From Ophioderma brevispina (Eukaryota; Echinodermata; Ophiuroidea; Amphilepidida; Ophiodermatidae), in NCBI GenBank assembly GCA_023653785.1, contig JAMKCH010011757.1, positions 32,410-96,409 on the forward strand: a DNA stretch of 64,000 bases, written 5' to 3'. The position numbers and the translations under genes were made by a program. Below the pieces are notes generated by a model. The model did no database searches. It had not been told where the DNA came from and was given only the letters and a program-made list of their open reading frames with translations. Positions within the stretch are counted from its first letter, which is position 1. The number at the start of each line of letters is the position of its first letter. Below, one piece after another: positions 1 to 13,439 of the stretch.

Positions 1-59
1 GAAGTAACATTTCATGCAGGGTAGCTCACACGTTTTTAAATATTTTGTTTACTAGTTTG

Positions 60-290
60 AATTTCACCGGGACTCAGCCGGACTCCTCTATGAGTCCGAG
101 GTCCCACTGGGGGTTGAGTTAGCCGAGTCCAACGGTCCGCAGTCCATGGGCCTGAGTCCGAGTCCGTGGGGCATGAGTCCGAGTCAGAGTCCGAGTCCAC
201 TAAGCATGAGTTCGAGTCCAAGTCCGGACTCTGACTCGGACTTGGACTCGGCCTCGGACTCACCGATTGAGAATCCGGATTCGCTCCAAC
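60..290. repeat. Degenerate GAGTCC hexamer repeat that flips strand
   Basis: Many imperfect GAGTCC/GAGTCCGAGTCC units run up to about 228, then the reverse complement (GGACTC, GGACTTGGACTC) follows, so the region can fold into a hairpin. The open frames across it encode only Ser-Pro/Ser-Asp repeats and I do not regard them as genes. Confidence 0.8.
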
Positions 291-307
291 TCTGGCTTTT
301 AAAAGAC

Positions 308-3300
308 TCCACAAAAGCAAGTAAAAAAGTAATGTAGGAAAAAATATTCACTGTTTTTCTAATGGATCATAATCAGACATACGGAATGCCGGAGATACGG
401 GTGATCTAACTCTAAGTGAAGCACGTATTGCAAAAATTGCCTAAAGATGTGGATTTACTAGACTTTTTAAGGCTGTCGCCCATCGCTGTGGCCCATGTCG
501 GAAACCCATTCACGGCACATTGCCCAAGGTGAGTACCTTAAAAGAAAAAGAAAAGATGTAGCTACGAGTTCGTTGAATAAACACGTACGCTAAACCTAAG
601 TAAAATGGGACAAAATCTGCGATTGTGTTATGAAAATGGGTTTCGCGAACCGTCACAACTAGTCACAACTCGTGTAGTAGGTTCTAACGCATTTGCAGGC
701 TTCGACTCAGGGTTCCCAAACGGACCCCTGATTGGCCAAGGGGCACGCGACAGAACAAAGCTAGGGATGTACACAAACACAAGGAAGGGCTTTGACACAA
801 CAAAGGGTGCACACAATGTGGTGCTCTTTCAGGCGGAGTCCGACGTGAACAAAATGATAACAAGAAAGTACTTTGCACAGTACCCCACCAAACACTAACG
901 GCCATTCGCTGAGACAAAATCTGTATTTAGATCGCAACGTGACAAAGTCATTATTTAGATCGCAACGCGACAAAATAATGTGTGTAATGCGTTGGCGAAA
1001 CCCCACCCCTCCTTAAGGCCCATTTGCAGTACAGAAGTTAACTTAAGGGTAAAAAACAAGGCTGTGATCTCATATATTAGACGTACAAAAAACAAGGGAA
1101 CTGCGGTTATAAGCGCCCACGAGCAGTTTGAGGATAGCATGGTTATGATAATGACTTACGTAGACTAGTGAAAGTCCCACAGGATTTCTCTTGATGCAAA
1201 CCACATTACGGAAAGTTAGATTCCAAAATCGCGATTTCATCATCTTAAAACAGAAAAAAGAAAAGAGAAAACAATTATATCAGTCAAAAAAACATAGCTT
1301 AATATCTTAGATTGAGATTTTATCTTTTATAATAGGGTCATTGAACATGTAAATGTTACCATTTGGAACCACTCTTATCAAGCCGTCATCAAGGGGGGGG
1401 GGGGGAAAAAATCCATGAAACAAATGGAACACTGCCCTCAACATTGAGGAACAGTCGGACCGAGGCTTCACCCCGACGGGGTGAGTTTCCTCACCCATTA
1501 TTACTAGACTCCCTGGTAAAAACCTTTGTCTCGAGGTGTGATAAGTGTCTGCTAGCTTTCAGGATATAACCGCTTCTGACATTAATTAATGTTGTTACGT
1601 TGGGTCAAACTGTAAGCATATTTCACAAAAACGAATTTGATCATGAATGAAATGTTCTGCTCTAGCACTGTTGTGGCGCAAAAGAAGCCCACAAATCAAC
1701 CACTGGAATATTTATAAAAAGCATCGAAGAAAATAAACAGATCTAATTTAGATCCTACCTGGTTGAAATTTGATCCGTAGTTGTACAACGACATGGTGGT
1801 AGAGGGCAGATTTAAGTATAGATACAGAGACGTGTATTTCTGGTTTAACGTAACAAGCAATCACTCAATTATTCGTCCTTTTGTTTGCCTTATCGTTATT
1901 TGAATTTTCGTGATTTTTTTTTATACATTATACTTACACCCATAAGTAACTTTAATTCACGGACTAACATACTATCCCCATATGGCATGGCTGTTGACAT
2001 TTCTATAATTATTTATTTCTCCTTTTCCTTCTTATGCGGGTACCATTGTAAATAATTAATATATACGACAAGATCATACGACTATACATTTTGCTTTTAG
2101 GTCACGAAAAAAACCCTTTGAAGTAGGGTTTCTTCTGCGAATCTTTTTTTGGGTTAAAATTAAAAAAAATCGCTCGATTTTTCAAGCGCGGAGTGTATTT
2201 TAAAAACTTCCACAATTTCAAACCCGGTCGGGGGGGCCCTGAAACGGTTTTTTGTTCCGTGGCCCTGCCTTAGTTAATTTATGTGCTTAACCCACTCTAT
2301 CAGTTAACACATCTGTGTTAGTAAATTTAATTGTCAGACAATCTGGTAATCCTCCCTAATTTTTCCATTGCGGCTATGTGTTGTGATTATATAGTAACAG
2401 TGTTGAACTGTATTGTGTGAAATTTTCATATAAATCCTTGCAACCAAGGTTTTTCTAAATCAAAATTGTATGAGGATTCCAAAAATCATAAGGTGTCAAT
2501 GTTTAAGTGGTTCTTGGATGTCTTCCGGGGGGGGTCGGGGGGGCAAGGTTTATACAGGGGTCAAAATATAACCATTATAAACGGGGGAAAAATGTGTTTT
2601 AAAGTATACCATATGTCAGTGACTTTCAAAAAGTATAGTTTACCACCCTACCTGCAGGTTATCGTACAAGTTACATATAAGGCAAAAGGGGTTCAAGGTC
2701 ACACGGGGTAAAATTTCAGATTCACCGGTTGTTTTAAAATGGTGCCAAACTGTTCGTCTTACTGTACAAAAGCCGAAAATATAAAGATTGCTTTGTCCAT
2801 GGCGTTTTGAGGGGTCAAATATGAATGTGGTCCCGGGTATATATGGGAGACCACTAATCATATCTGTAAAAGTCTAACTTTGAAAGGTAAAACACAGAAT
2901 ATAGATACATGTTCTCATTCAGTATGACCCATGACCTTTGAACTTTCTTGAGCCTATTGTACTAACAATAGGTCGTAAAATGTGGGCAAACTAATACCTT
3001 TTTAGAAACCAGATTGGTATAAATTTTAAAACATATAAACACTTTTAAATTGTTTACCCATGTACAAATTGATATTGGGAAAAACACGTTCGTGCAAAAT
3101 TGGTATAATGAAAAACCAAAACTAAAAAAACCAAAACGTAATTAACTTTCCCCCATGTACTATAACAATAGTGTTTGCGAACGACCACAAGTAAGTGAAA
3201 CGTTTGGATCAGAAATTAGAACCTCGTTTGCAACAAAGGACCCGGCAGGATAAGACAGGGAAAGCGCCCTCAGTTTTGACATTGCGTTATCTGGTACCCA

Positions 3301-3627
3301 TTTTCACAAATCCCATTAACGTTATGTGAAGTTTTCTTTCTGATCCGAACTTTGAAAAACCCACTAATGGTTCAATATTTTGAATGGGAAATCGATTTTA
3401 TAATTATAAAACCCTTTTCCCCCCAGCAGACCCGTGAAGAGAACTTATATGCTGATGTGTATTGATAATATCTACACCTTGTAAGTGACTTCCCGTTGTT
3501 GGTGGTGGAGGGGGGGGGGGGGTTCATTTAAAAATTCTCCATCGAGGGTACATAAAATACAAAAAAGAAGAGCATTAAACAATATAATTCCAGATCATAA
3601 TAGCTTTGGTGCGGTACTCTACCATAA
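308..3627. repeat. Copy A of a 3.3-kb duplicated segment
   Basis: Colinear with 54,125-57,665 in the same orientation, with many substitutions and small indels. Both copies contain the same landmarks: the GGCACGCGACAGAACAAAG stretch, a Harbinger-like TIR relic (about 2,100-2,270 here) and an AGGGGTCAAAATATA repeat. The open frame at 605-898 is broken in the other copy. Either an old segmental duplication or two members of a long dispersed repeat. Confidence 0.8.
1057..1515. mobile_element. hAT-like nonautonomous insertion private to copy A
   Basis: Present here and absent from the matching place in copy B (near 54,995). The ends read CAAGGCTGTG and, on the other strand, CAGGGAGTCT. They are flanked by GTAAAAA on both sides (7 of 8 bases of a target duplication). 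CAAGG/CAGGG ends with a duplication of about 8 bp are typical of hAT elements. No transposase is present. Confidence 0.6.
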
Positions 3628-4950
3628 CAAAGTACACTGTATGCATGTCCAGGGAAAATCACTTGTTTGTTTTATTCATGAACGAAAAACTTGTCACAAT
3701 AATTAGTATTATTACTAGTCCAACGATTTTCTCTGATCTCTGTGAACCATCGCCAAATGACCATCTTCTGTTATAGTAACTTCCTGATCCCAATCAATGA
3801 AAGACCTGTTGCATAATATAATAATAAAAATCTCAAGAGAGATTGTTTGAGTTGTATAAAGCTAATCTTAAATATTTGAAAATAAAAAGGACACGTGGGA
3901 AGGTATCATTGAAGATTATGAAAAATATATCCACATTAGTGGGAGATGGTCTGGTCTTTCCTATTTTCAAGGAAGCGTCGGTATTAAGTTGTTACCCTCA
4001 GCTTCTGTGCCATTTATTGATTTAATTTATGTTCGGGCAATGTCCTGGAAAGCCTCTCAGAAAGCTTAATTTCATTGGGGTCATTCACCGTGCGGAATTG
4101 GGACAGCACTGGTACTCATCCTACTCTTTTTTTTCGAAACTGACTATGATATCTTACTGTATAAGGTATCCTCTCATGTACATGGGACTGTACGGCTTAC
4201 CGTCACCTCCAAGAAGCTTTTTAATCACGCCATTGACATGCTGTTTGTCTGTAATGGGAATAGGTGTCCTAACATGATTTGCAAAAACCACAGGTGATTT
4301 AGTATTAATTTTGCATGCAGATGTCTCCGTATCTCTTTTTAAGACTACTGTCGTCCACTACTTTATCACTCCTTTCCGGTCGTCACGTCCCCACCGCAAT
4401 TTTCTCTAAATAATTTAGAAACGTAAACCGTAATAAACCAAGCAATTCATTAAGCGGCCTATTTTGGTTATTTTTGTAGCGTTCCTGCGTCTGAATTCCT
4501 TCTGGGTACATCGGCAAGTTATCGTTCGCTAGCTCTTTTAATCCGCCATATGCTTCTGGCACGTTGCATAGTGTAATATAGGAATTTGTAAAAGTACAGA
4601 GTAAAACGCTTTGTTAATCACTTCGCGCTACTTGCTATACTATGGACATCTCTTTTTTTGGAACCGAATGTCAGGTGTCAGAAAAAAAAAAATAACAAAA
4701 ACATTAGCAACAACAAGCTTTTTTACCTTTAACTCAGGTTTGACAGAGCTAAAGCAAAAAATAATGGCCTATTGAGCATGTATGCAAAAGGATGCTGTAG
4801 AGACTTGAGGGAAGCTACAGAGATTCTAAAATAAAGGTAAAAGAAGTATGTGGTCAGTCGGAGGGTCCACGCATATCTGCTTTATTTTCTTGTCCACGAA
4901 ATCGACGAGGGTTTTCAAAAATAAGCTTCCCCATCATCAGGATTTTCCGT
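3628..4950. other. No recognised feature
   Basis: AT-rich sequence with two short overlapping-scale open frames (3,843-4,025 and 4,029-4,277) that match no family I recognise and lack exon-like splice context. Nothing else supported. Confidence 0.5.
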
Positions 4951-6360
4951 TCGTTGCACCCAATAGTGATTAATTTTCCCAGATATCACCTTCAAGGGGA
5001 TGTCCCCCTTACTAGGATTAGATATGTTTCCGCCCGAAAAGCTGCACGTTAGCGTGTCTGCCCATTTCAAAATGGCCACCATTGCTTATGTAAAACCCGC
5101 CATTATAATTCATACAGATAGAAATTTTTATCCACGATTACACGAACCAAGTTTTTAACTGCTGAGGGGGCTTTAACCATTTGGCGTCCAAGATGGCCGC
5201 CGCAAGAATGGCCAAATTGTTGAAATAAGAATCTGGGTGATATTTTGGGCGCTCAAAAAAAAAATGTACGACATTTATATTTTACATACAGACTTGTTTT
5301 TAAAGATGGCGGTGTGATATACCGCTCTAGGGTACGTAATCAGGAGGAAAGGCAACCCTACCATCTGTTGGACGTTAAAAGCAACACTTTATAAGAATGA
5401 CCCTAAATCCATTCAAAGATGTAAAAATATGAAAGTGTGGTATTGACTTGTCCTAGAGAGTGCCATTACTATGCTGGTTACTACTTGGGACCATATAACG
5501 TTAATTTAAAACTGACTCAATAATAGTTCATAGGAAGACAACGTTCATATCAACTGATACAATAAAATCCCATTCATTTCAAATGGGGTGGAGTGTATTT
5601 AAGGGACTACCACAGTGACGTCATAGGTGTTTCCCAGTTAATTAACAAAACTGTTTATGAAGAAGTGAAAAAGTTGTCTCTATGAAGAAGGAAAAATTTA
5701 ATATGGGGACCAGGTTTCTTTCGAGACATCAAGTGCTATCTTTGTTTCTGACTTGTACCACAGGCTCCTTCTCTCTCTCTACTTGAGTAGATCAGCTTCC
5801 TTCCCAGCGTCAACTAGTGTTGAGTGGTCTGCAATTATCCAGAAGACGAGAGAAAATTGCGGAAAAATGTTTCTCAATTAGTTTCGTTTATGGTTATATT
5901 ATGTCGAAAAAGATGTGCAGGGGTTATTCTTCTGATTAGCCCCCCGGGAGGGAAACCGCCTCCATCATGAGATGATCATTGTCCGCAATACACAAATGTC
6001 ATTAAATCTCTTTGGGTGCTCAATTATATTACTGCGCATTCTTACCCCGCCTATTTGCAATTTAGTACATTTAAAAAAACATTGCCTCCTACGGCGGCCA
6101 TCTTGGACACGTAAATGTTAAGCCCACTCAGGAGGAAGGTAGAACTTTATTTCGTTTAGTACCTGACATAATTCATATCTATAATTGGAAAATTACAACA
6201 TAGCAGTTTTTCATAAAACAATGGTGGCATTTTGAAATAGCATACGCGCTAATGTGCAACTTTTTGGGGCGGAAACATACCTAATCCTAGTCAGGGGGAA
6301 CACCCCCTTCAGGGTGATATAGTGGAAAATTAATCACCGGGGGGTGCACAAACTCGAATT
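4951..6360. mobile_element. Foldback element with inverted repeats of about 265 bp
   Basis: 4,951-5,215 is the imperfect reverse complement of 6,090-6,360. Shared blocks include GGCGGAAACATA.CTAATCCTAGT, CCAAGATGGCCGCCG and a GGTGATTAATTTTCC-type block. Total length is about 1.4 kb with no coding capacity, so it is a nonautonomous foldback or large MITE. Confidence 0.75.
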
Positions 6361-7391
6361 TTAAGGCCCGTACAGAAACGGCTCATGGGAATATTAATTC
6401 TACCATCAAAACTCCCAAGTTTTAAAAACAAAATCGATAGACGATACCCAAAACATTTCGGTGCCTGTATTCAAGGTGTTGTTTGGAAAGTACCTATTTT
6501 TAGTAGTGAAATTATTCAAAAATCATTTCATACAAACGAAATGACAAAACCCATCGGAAATTTAATGCACTAAAAGGCGAAATTGTATGGTATTGATGAA
6601 AGCCGGTCACGTAAAAGATAAGACGTTCTCCACTTTCAGGCAGGAAAAAAAGAAAACGCGCGTTATTCAAAATACACACAAATATTTCGCACCCACATCT
6701 TACAGTATGCTCGATGGCCGTACGCAGGATATTTGGGAGTGCGGTGTACTTCTTGGTAAAAGGGACACTCCCCCCCTAAGTGGTTCTTTTTTGGACCCTT
6801 TTTTAAACTTTCATCACCAAAAAGAGCTAAGAAATGGACTTTCTTGTCGAAAATGTCTCTAAATGTGGACCGTTTTTATAAAAATATCCGCAATAAAGTG
6901 ACCTTTTGCCCCTTTTTGTGGAATTGGGGGGGGGGTGGGCGACGCACCCCTGACAGATTAAACATGCAAGAAAAATGACCGGAGATGAAGATTAACGCAA
7001 AGAAAAGTCGTTCAGCAAATCTGAATATTATACTTGCCACTGTACATAACGCGACCATCGGCCAAAAATCAGTAATTACACATTTGTTTGAAGTTTAGGG
7101 AAGAGTTTGAAGATGTTTTTCTATAGTTTTGAAAGGTGCTGAATCAAGAATTTTTGGGTCCAACTTGTGAATTTGTAAAACGTTGGAAAAAGGGGATCAA
7201 ATGACGTACAGGGGTAAATTTGAAATCAAGAAATTTTTGTTTAAATGTAACAAGGCATTTGTCTCGTTATAAAGATTAAAACAAAGCCTGATTCAGAGGG
7301 GTTGTATGTAACTTCCCACTATGTCCCTATATCGTGTACATAACTGAGGCACTATATTAACGGCCTATATACGGCCTCTATATCTTTCTCG
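6361..7391. other. Unassigned DNA with a fragment of a dispersed repeat
   Basis: 7,095-7,250 matches the arm of the foldback element nested at 27.2-28.1 kb (GAAGATGTTTTTCTATAG, TTTTTGGGTCCAAC, GTACAGGGGTAAATTTGAAA). The open frames at 6,385-6,573 and 6,587-6,862 match nothing I recognise. Confidence 0.55.
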
Positions 7392-7966
7392 ATGAGAAAG
7401 CACGGAAGATTTTGTTCATCGTTGGCGAAAGTAAGCCGATGACCGTGATTTCGACCCGCACCTTGACATGCAATGAAGCCATAAAACGACTTCAAAGCCA
7501 TGGCCATAGCCATCAAGACTACAATGTAATCAGGTGATTACCCTGAACAGGGCATTTGATTGAATCACCGTATCGTCCTGTAACAAATATGAGTTACCAT
7601 AGAATAGTCGGGCGGTTAATATACATGGGTGAGAAGTGTTTTAGTGTTGGTATATGATTACTGAATTTAATTAAGAAAAGAAGACTCTTTTTTGGTTAAC
7701 AAACGCAAAATCAGTTAGAAAATTTATCATCGAAAGCGGGAATGGCGCATGACGTAAGTTGTGAAATTCATTGATTCCTTTTGACTTATATTTCAGATTA
7801 CCTTGATTGATTGGGTGGAGGAAACGTTCAGGCTCACTCAAAGGCTCAAGAGGATGCATGGATAGCAAGTGTTGAACTTCTTTCAATCGAAATGTTGCAC
7901 AAGGAAACATTTCATTTAAAGAAGCGAGACAGCAAGTATGAAAACAAAGAAAGAAGCCAACCATGA
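7392..7966 (+). pseudogene. Decayed last two exons of a BAAT-like paralogue, plus strand
   Basis: At 7,392-7,628 the plus strand encodes KARKILFIVGES, then RLQSHGHSHQDYN, then after a frame break and stops TGHLIESPYRP. This is the exon-6 equivalent. The acceptor AG of the intact gene is lost here, and Lys follows VGES where the intact gene has the catalytic Asp. The donor GG|GTGAGA at 7,628 keeps phase 1. At 7,797 a TATATTTCAG acceptor, identical to that of the intact gene, starts the exon-7 equivalent: GGGNVQAHSKAQEDAW and a tail ending near 7,966. It has lost one G in the Trp-Gly-Gly codons and has a stop. Its 3' end faces the 3' end of the intact gene about 10.9 kb away (convergent). No upstream exons were recognised. 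Confidence 0.8.
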
Positions 7967-8570
7967 ACTAACTTCAAGAACCCTATTTAAGCCGTACTTC
8001 TGAGCGGTTTGGAATGGACCTCTGGGCAACCATAGATTACGTCAAAGCACGCTCCTCCAGAATTCATTCTGAGCAATTTTTATGAATTGAACCCCATCCA
8101 TTTGCTAGCAGAAGCACGATTTTTAGCATTTTGTCAATAAGATTCAAAGACCACAGAGATCGATCTTGAACATCCTTGCTCCCTTATCCAGCGTTGTGGG
8201 AATCAGAGAGCCAATTCAAAAACTCTGCAATATCAGGACCACGTTGCCGGGGTACGGTACTATGGGGGGGAGTCAAAACTCTTGATAGGTTCCACTTGGA
8301 GGAACGTTACGTTATGAATGAAAATCTTTGTTACTCCCTCAGCGGCTTTATCTCTTTTCTGTTTGGGCATCAATATTCCTAAGGTCTTTTTAAAAAAAAA
8401 ATAATAGTCTCTTCTTAAATTTTTTTGGAGTGGAGGGAAGGGGAAGTGATAAATTAAGCGCAACATCTTCTGTAATGATTACAGTGATGGTGGTCTTCGA
8501 ATGGTTGACCCTCTGGTGTTTTCACAGGCTCAAAAGATAGTCTGGGTTAAACAATTGCTTGATTCTGATT
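7967..8570. other. No recognised feature
   Basis: AT-rich spacer between the BAAT-like remnant and a LINE fragment. Short open frames on both strands show no family motif. Confidence 0.5.
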
Positions 8571-8674
8571 ATACCAGTTTGTTCTGATTTCAATCCAGAT
8601 TACACAATTTTGATGAGGTCGGATGTTCCAGATTCAGGTCCAGATTCAATACTCTTTCCAATTGTCAACTAGCT

Positions 8675-9710
8675 GAAACTATAAAATTGTGGTATTCAAT
8701 TCATACAGAAGTAGAATGAAGGAAAAATTAAATTGGTCTGACTTCCATCTTCAGGATGTAATTTGGTGGAACAAGAACATTCGGCTAAAAACGAAGACAT
8801 TCTTCTTCTACCCTCTGTGGAATGAAAAAGGGATTCAAACTCTGTCAGATCTTGATAGAGGTTTCAATTTTATTAAGACTTTTGAGGATCTGGTCATTGA
8901 ATATATTTCTATTAGAGACAGGAGAAAGTATGGTTTTCTAATCAATAGCATTTCTCTGGATTGGTTTTAAAACCCACAACCCAAATAACATTCAAGTGAA
9001 AATTTTTGAGACTATTTTTGCTTCACTTCTCGAATTTGATAAAGTTCCTAAATATGCGTATTCAATTCTGAAAGATTTGGCCCCAGTTGAAGTCGAAAAT
9101 AAATGGATTGATTTTCTTGACGTTCTCGAATACATTGATTGGAATCATGTTCATAAGAGCAATTTTACTTATACTATTGAAACCAAGTTGAGGTCCTTTT
9201 ATTTAAATTTGTTCACAGAGCTATTTGTACTAATCAGTTTTTAAAGAGGATTGGCAGAGCCGATTCCCCAGAACTTCCTGAAACTATTTTACATTTATTT
9301 TGTGATTGTAGAAAGGTTTCTCCATTGTGGGATGAACTCTGTTTTTATATCAATAATGCAACTGATCTGTCTTTAACCTTTTCTATTGAAACCATTGATT
9401 TTTACAGTCAGTGTCATGAATTTAGATTCACACCAGTCACCTGGAATTTTCTATTACTCTCTGAAAAATCAATGATACCACAAATAATGTCATCACCAAC
9501 CCAAATATTGAATGCTTTCTGGTCCCTCCTTGTAGACTTGACACAAACCACATCAATTATATTGTATTTCCCGGGCCCTTTAAACAGTTTTAACATTTTT
9601 ATTCTTAAAATATTTTGTGTGAGTTCGTTTTTAGATGGAAAGGACTTCACCCGCTTGTACCACCCCTGTAAACAACGTGGAACAATCTATTTAGGCTTAG
9701 TCTTAGCCTA
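8675..9710 (+). mobile_element. L1/Tx1-like LINE, C-terminal part of ORF2 (broken)
   Basis: Consecutive plus-strand frames encode DVIWWNKNIRLKTKTFFFYP, then WNEKGIQTLSDL, matching the 'IW.N..I.......W..KGI.T..DLL' block after the reverse transcriptase of L1/Tx1 elements. The final piece reads ETILHLFCDCRKVSPLWDEL, the C-terminal zinc-knuckle-like 'E...HLF..C..V..LW' motif. Stops between the pieces and the missing RT show a 5'-truncated, inactive copy. Confidence 0.8.
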
Positions 9711-9711
9711 G

Positions 9712-10559
9712 GCCTTGTCTTAGTTTAGACCAGTATAACAGTGTAAACCAGAGCGAGAACGAAGCACAGCAGCTTGATCCCCACCCGGCATCCCCATGAT
9801 CCGGGCATGCACGTCGTGTCATACGTGTTTTTTTTACCATAACGCTTACCTCATATAAACAATGGCGACTAAAAGGGAAAAACGAGTGTGTGTGTGTGTC
9901 AACAGTATCATTTCGGCATTGGGATTCTAGCGGACCAAACTTTCTTGATTTATCACAAATTCTCGGTCACAAATTTCACAGCAGTGCAGCGAGCATGCGA
10001 GCAAATCTTTCGAAGACGGCCAGACGGCATGCATCAAAGCAATCTCATCGGGCCTCATTACGCATAGTCAATCCGCAATGTTTATAAATAGTTCGTATTT
10101 CATTTGAATAAAATCCCCCATTTTGTCATTTTTTTTCATCTAAAACTAAATATTTTATGACATTTGATTAATTCTCTTTTCTTTCAGAATTTAGACATGT
10201 TAGACAATGTCTGAAAGATAAAAACAAAAACAATCTATAGTTCCGGAAAGGCTAGCGTAATCATTGCCCAAATGTGGGGGTATACTAATGTCTCATAGTG
10301 TATGGGCGGGGCTTATCATGGACTAATCAAAATTCGCGTAAATACTACAAACCCCACTCACTGTATAAGAATTGCATTTAATGTGTGGGATTTAGAATGA
10401 TGGCGATATTACATCACCCTATGTATTTTAATGTACACATGAAGCTTAATGTTACGTACGATTACAAAATATCTCACTGACACAAATTACTATTTGGAAC
10501 ACATTACACAGAATGTCACTTGAGTAGATTATGGGGGATGTGCAAGGATAACAAAACAT
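9712..10559. other. No recognised feature
   Basis: Contains a short GT run near 9,887 and an open frame at 9,890-10,087 with no recognised homology. Nothing else supported. Confidence 0.5.
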
Positions 10560-11330
10560 TCTTTCTTTCAAAACAAATATAGTGGTAGTAATTTATTTCC
10601 ACACATAATGCATCAAGATAATACATGATCAAAAACATATTATAACAGTTATTATGAAATTACAAATGATATGGAGGAGATGATCAACTGTGACTCACCT
10701 TTACAAATATAAGTGACAAGTAAATAAAACAGGTACACAAGACAAATAACATACAACAGAGGCAAAATACTGAGTCAATTTAAAAAGTTAGATAAATACT
10801 AATTATTATAAGTCATATAACATTAACATATTTCGTTTAATGGAGTTTTAAAGATGCCAACATTTTTTGACTTTTATTGTAAACAATGGAAATTATTCCA
10901 ATGAAGAGGGCCCATTGTCCACACACTCCTGGAAGCAATATTCTTTTGGTTTTCTTTAAATAATAATCATTTAGGTTGATGAGTATTCGGACCATGTACG
11001 TTTTTTAAATTTTGTTAAAATATTTATTAAAAATCGATGTTTGTTGATTTTCTATTGTTTATACATAAATATGCCAAGATAATTAAGTTTGTACACACGA
11101 ACACTTGTAATATCTTAAGGTCTCTGAAAAGTGGTCCGGAATGAGCAAGGTAATGTGATTTGGTGATAATCCTTACAGCCCGTTTTTTAATATTATACAG
11201 CTTTTCTAAGTAAGAATGGGGGTTTGCCCCTAACTAATATACCATATATGTAATGTATGGGGAAATAGTTGTAGAGTAAATACTATATAAGACACGCTTT
11301 ATGGAATAAAATATTTCAACTGGTGTAGAT
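10560..11330 (-). mobile_element. CR1/L2-like LINE 3' fragment
   Basis: The minus strand near 11,100-11,260 encodes, with stops, YGILV, KRAVRIITKSHYLAHS and PLFRDLKILQVFDVYKLN. This is the 'Q.RA.RII....Y.AHT.PLF..L.IL...D' block at the C-terminus of non-LTR reverse transcriptases. The remainder is AT-rich 3' sequence. Confidence 0.7.
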
Positions 11331-13020
11331 TCAGATTAGATTTATTTGCCTCTTCACAAAATGTATACAAATAAACAGATGATAAACCTTAATATATAGA
11401 TAACCATAGATTATGTACAAGAGGAAATATTGTGTATACAAATGGTAAGTAGAACTAGGTATACATATTTTCATATAGGTTATAATATTACAGAAAAATA
11501 ATACAAAGCAGTATTTAGGAATGCAGACACATGTGGTGAAGGGACGAGGACACTGCTAAACGCGAGGCGTGAGGTCGCCAGTGCCCTCCACAAAAATGGG
11601 TAAAAAAAATTGAAAAAGTTACAACAGATATGCTTAAAACACGAAAAAAAACAAGGGTGGGGAGGTGTGGGGGGCGGAGACGAGACAAAATATACAGGAC
11701 AGGACAAACTAGGACAAACATGATGTCTGACTTTATGATGTCTGAGTATTTATAATATGAAATGAAGAGTTATGAGGAGATACAAAGAGAAGGGAAAGGG
11801 AGAAGAAAAAATAAAATGAATAAGACATGTTCATCGTACAGCTTGACAAGAGACTTTTTAAATTTGCTTTTAAAGGATGATAGTGAGGGGGAATTTCTGT
11901 GTTCAGAGGACAGTTGCATCCATAGCTTAGGGCCTGAGATTTCAGGGTATTACTGGCAGACACAGTGTTGGTAGGTGTAATGAAGGGGTTTGCATTGCCT
12001 GTGTCATAGTTGTGAGAAGGAATGTCAACGTTGAAGAAGTCATCGGAGATAGATCCCGTGGAAGAAGACTTGTGGTAAATATGCGTAATAAAAGAGGCAA
12101 GTTGAAGTTGGTAGATGTCGCGCACTTAAGAGTAGAAAAAGAGATGAAAAGAGGGGATCAGTGTGGGCAAGCCAGAGGAGAGAATTAGTACAAGTACGAT
12201 GGCGGTTTTTGAAGAGGAAAGACAGATTCAAGACTGGAGTTGCTCTAGGTCAGCCAAGATCATTGCACCGGATGACAAAATCTGGAAGAATGCGGGAGCA
12301 TTGTAAATAGTTAAGAGAATGCTGGTGAAGATAAGGACGCACCTAACGAATCACACCAATGTATTTGGAAAAACTATTTTGGATACATGCTCAGTTTGGG
12401 AATTCCAGGAAATGTTAGAGTCAATTAGTAGGCCAAGGAAGTTAGTTGTGTCACCTGGAGGATTGATCTCGTCAATTTGTATTTTAATGTCAATTTTAGG
12501 TTTATACTATGTTTATTTTTAAAAATCATATAATTAGTCTTTTTATGTTTAGAGAGGAGTTGATTTAGCTTAAACCCAATTAGATATTTTTTAAGTTCAA
12601 GGTAATTATTTCCTCAAGTTTAATCGGATCTGAGTGGAAAATAATATATTCGTGTCATCTGCAATAAATAAACTTGGGATCTTGGAACAGAGGGGTAAAT
12701 CATATGTAAAGTTAGAATAAGAGTGGACAAGATAGAGCCCTGCGGAATTCGCATGTGATGCTGACTCGTTGATGTCTGCGGTCAGGTAGCTTCTATCAGG
12801 TCCGTTGGCAAGGCCTCTTTAATACCATAATCAAAAGTTGGGATAAAAAGAAGTTCGTGGTTGTGTATCGAAGGCCTTGCTTAAATCAAGATAAATACCG
12901 ATTGTATGTAGTTTCTTGTCTAGGGCATACAAATGGGTGGATGCCGTGAAAGTAGATCTCTTGGGCCGAAAGCCAAGTGGTGATAAGTAAGGAGATTGGT
13001 GGGGGATAAAGGTCAATAAA
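11330..13020 (-). mobile_element. Decayed non-LTR retrotransposon with RT motifs
   Basis: In order along the minus strand: GFRPKRSTFTAS and IYLDLSKAFDT (about 12,980-12,870), RIPQGSIL (about 12,740), LAHTDPLFSSL (about 12,170), and DIYQLQLASFITHIYHK with HNYDTGNANPF (12,120-11,950). These match RT blocks 'GFR...ST', 'LDLSKAFDT', 'GVPQGSIL' and the C-terminal 'AHTDPLF..L..L...DIY' and 'H.Y.TR'. Several frames and stops show decay. AATAAATCTAATCTGAATC near 11,330-11,350 probably marks the 3' tail. Confidence 0.8.
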
Positions 13021-13439
13021 CGGACATAAACAACTTTTTCAGAGTTTACTCAGGTGGGCAAAATGGATATTGCCTATGTTTTGAGAAATCGTGTTTGTCA
13101 CCCGCTTTAAAAATAGGGGTCCACATTGTTACTTTTTAATTGGGAAGGTACAAAACCAGTTATTACCACCCGAAATGAAAACACAGAAACCAATGCCGAT
13201 ATGAATGGTGGCGCATATTTGCAGGGTTAGTCTCCTATTTATTTCCCAATCCATCAAAATATTCCAAATTTTATGTTATCCAAATTCCCAGTTTCCTTTT
13301 CCAAGCCAAAGCACTCAGCGACCAGTATGTACGAACCCACTGAGGTTCTCACTCCTCAGCATTTTGCTAAAGAAGGTCCCGCGGAATGAACAGGCCTAAC
13401 TACACATTCCAAGTTCCTGTTATAATCCTAATGCACACT

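Noticed and set aside
605..898. 97-codon open frame on the plus strand
   Set aside because: It lies in the 3.3-kb duplicated segment and the other copy (54.4-54.7 kb) does not keep it open; no domain is recognised.
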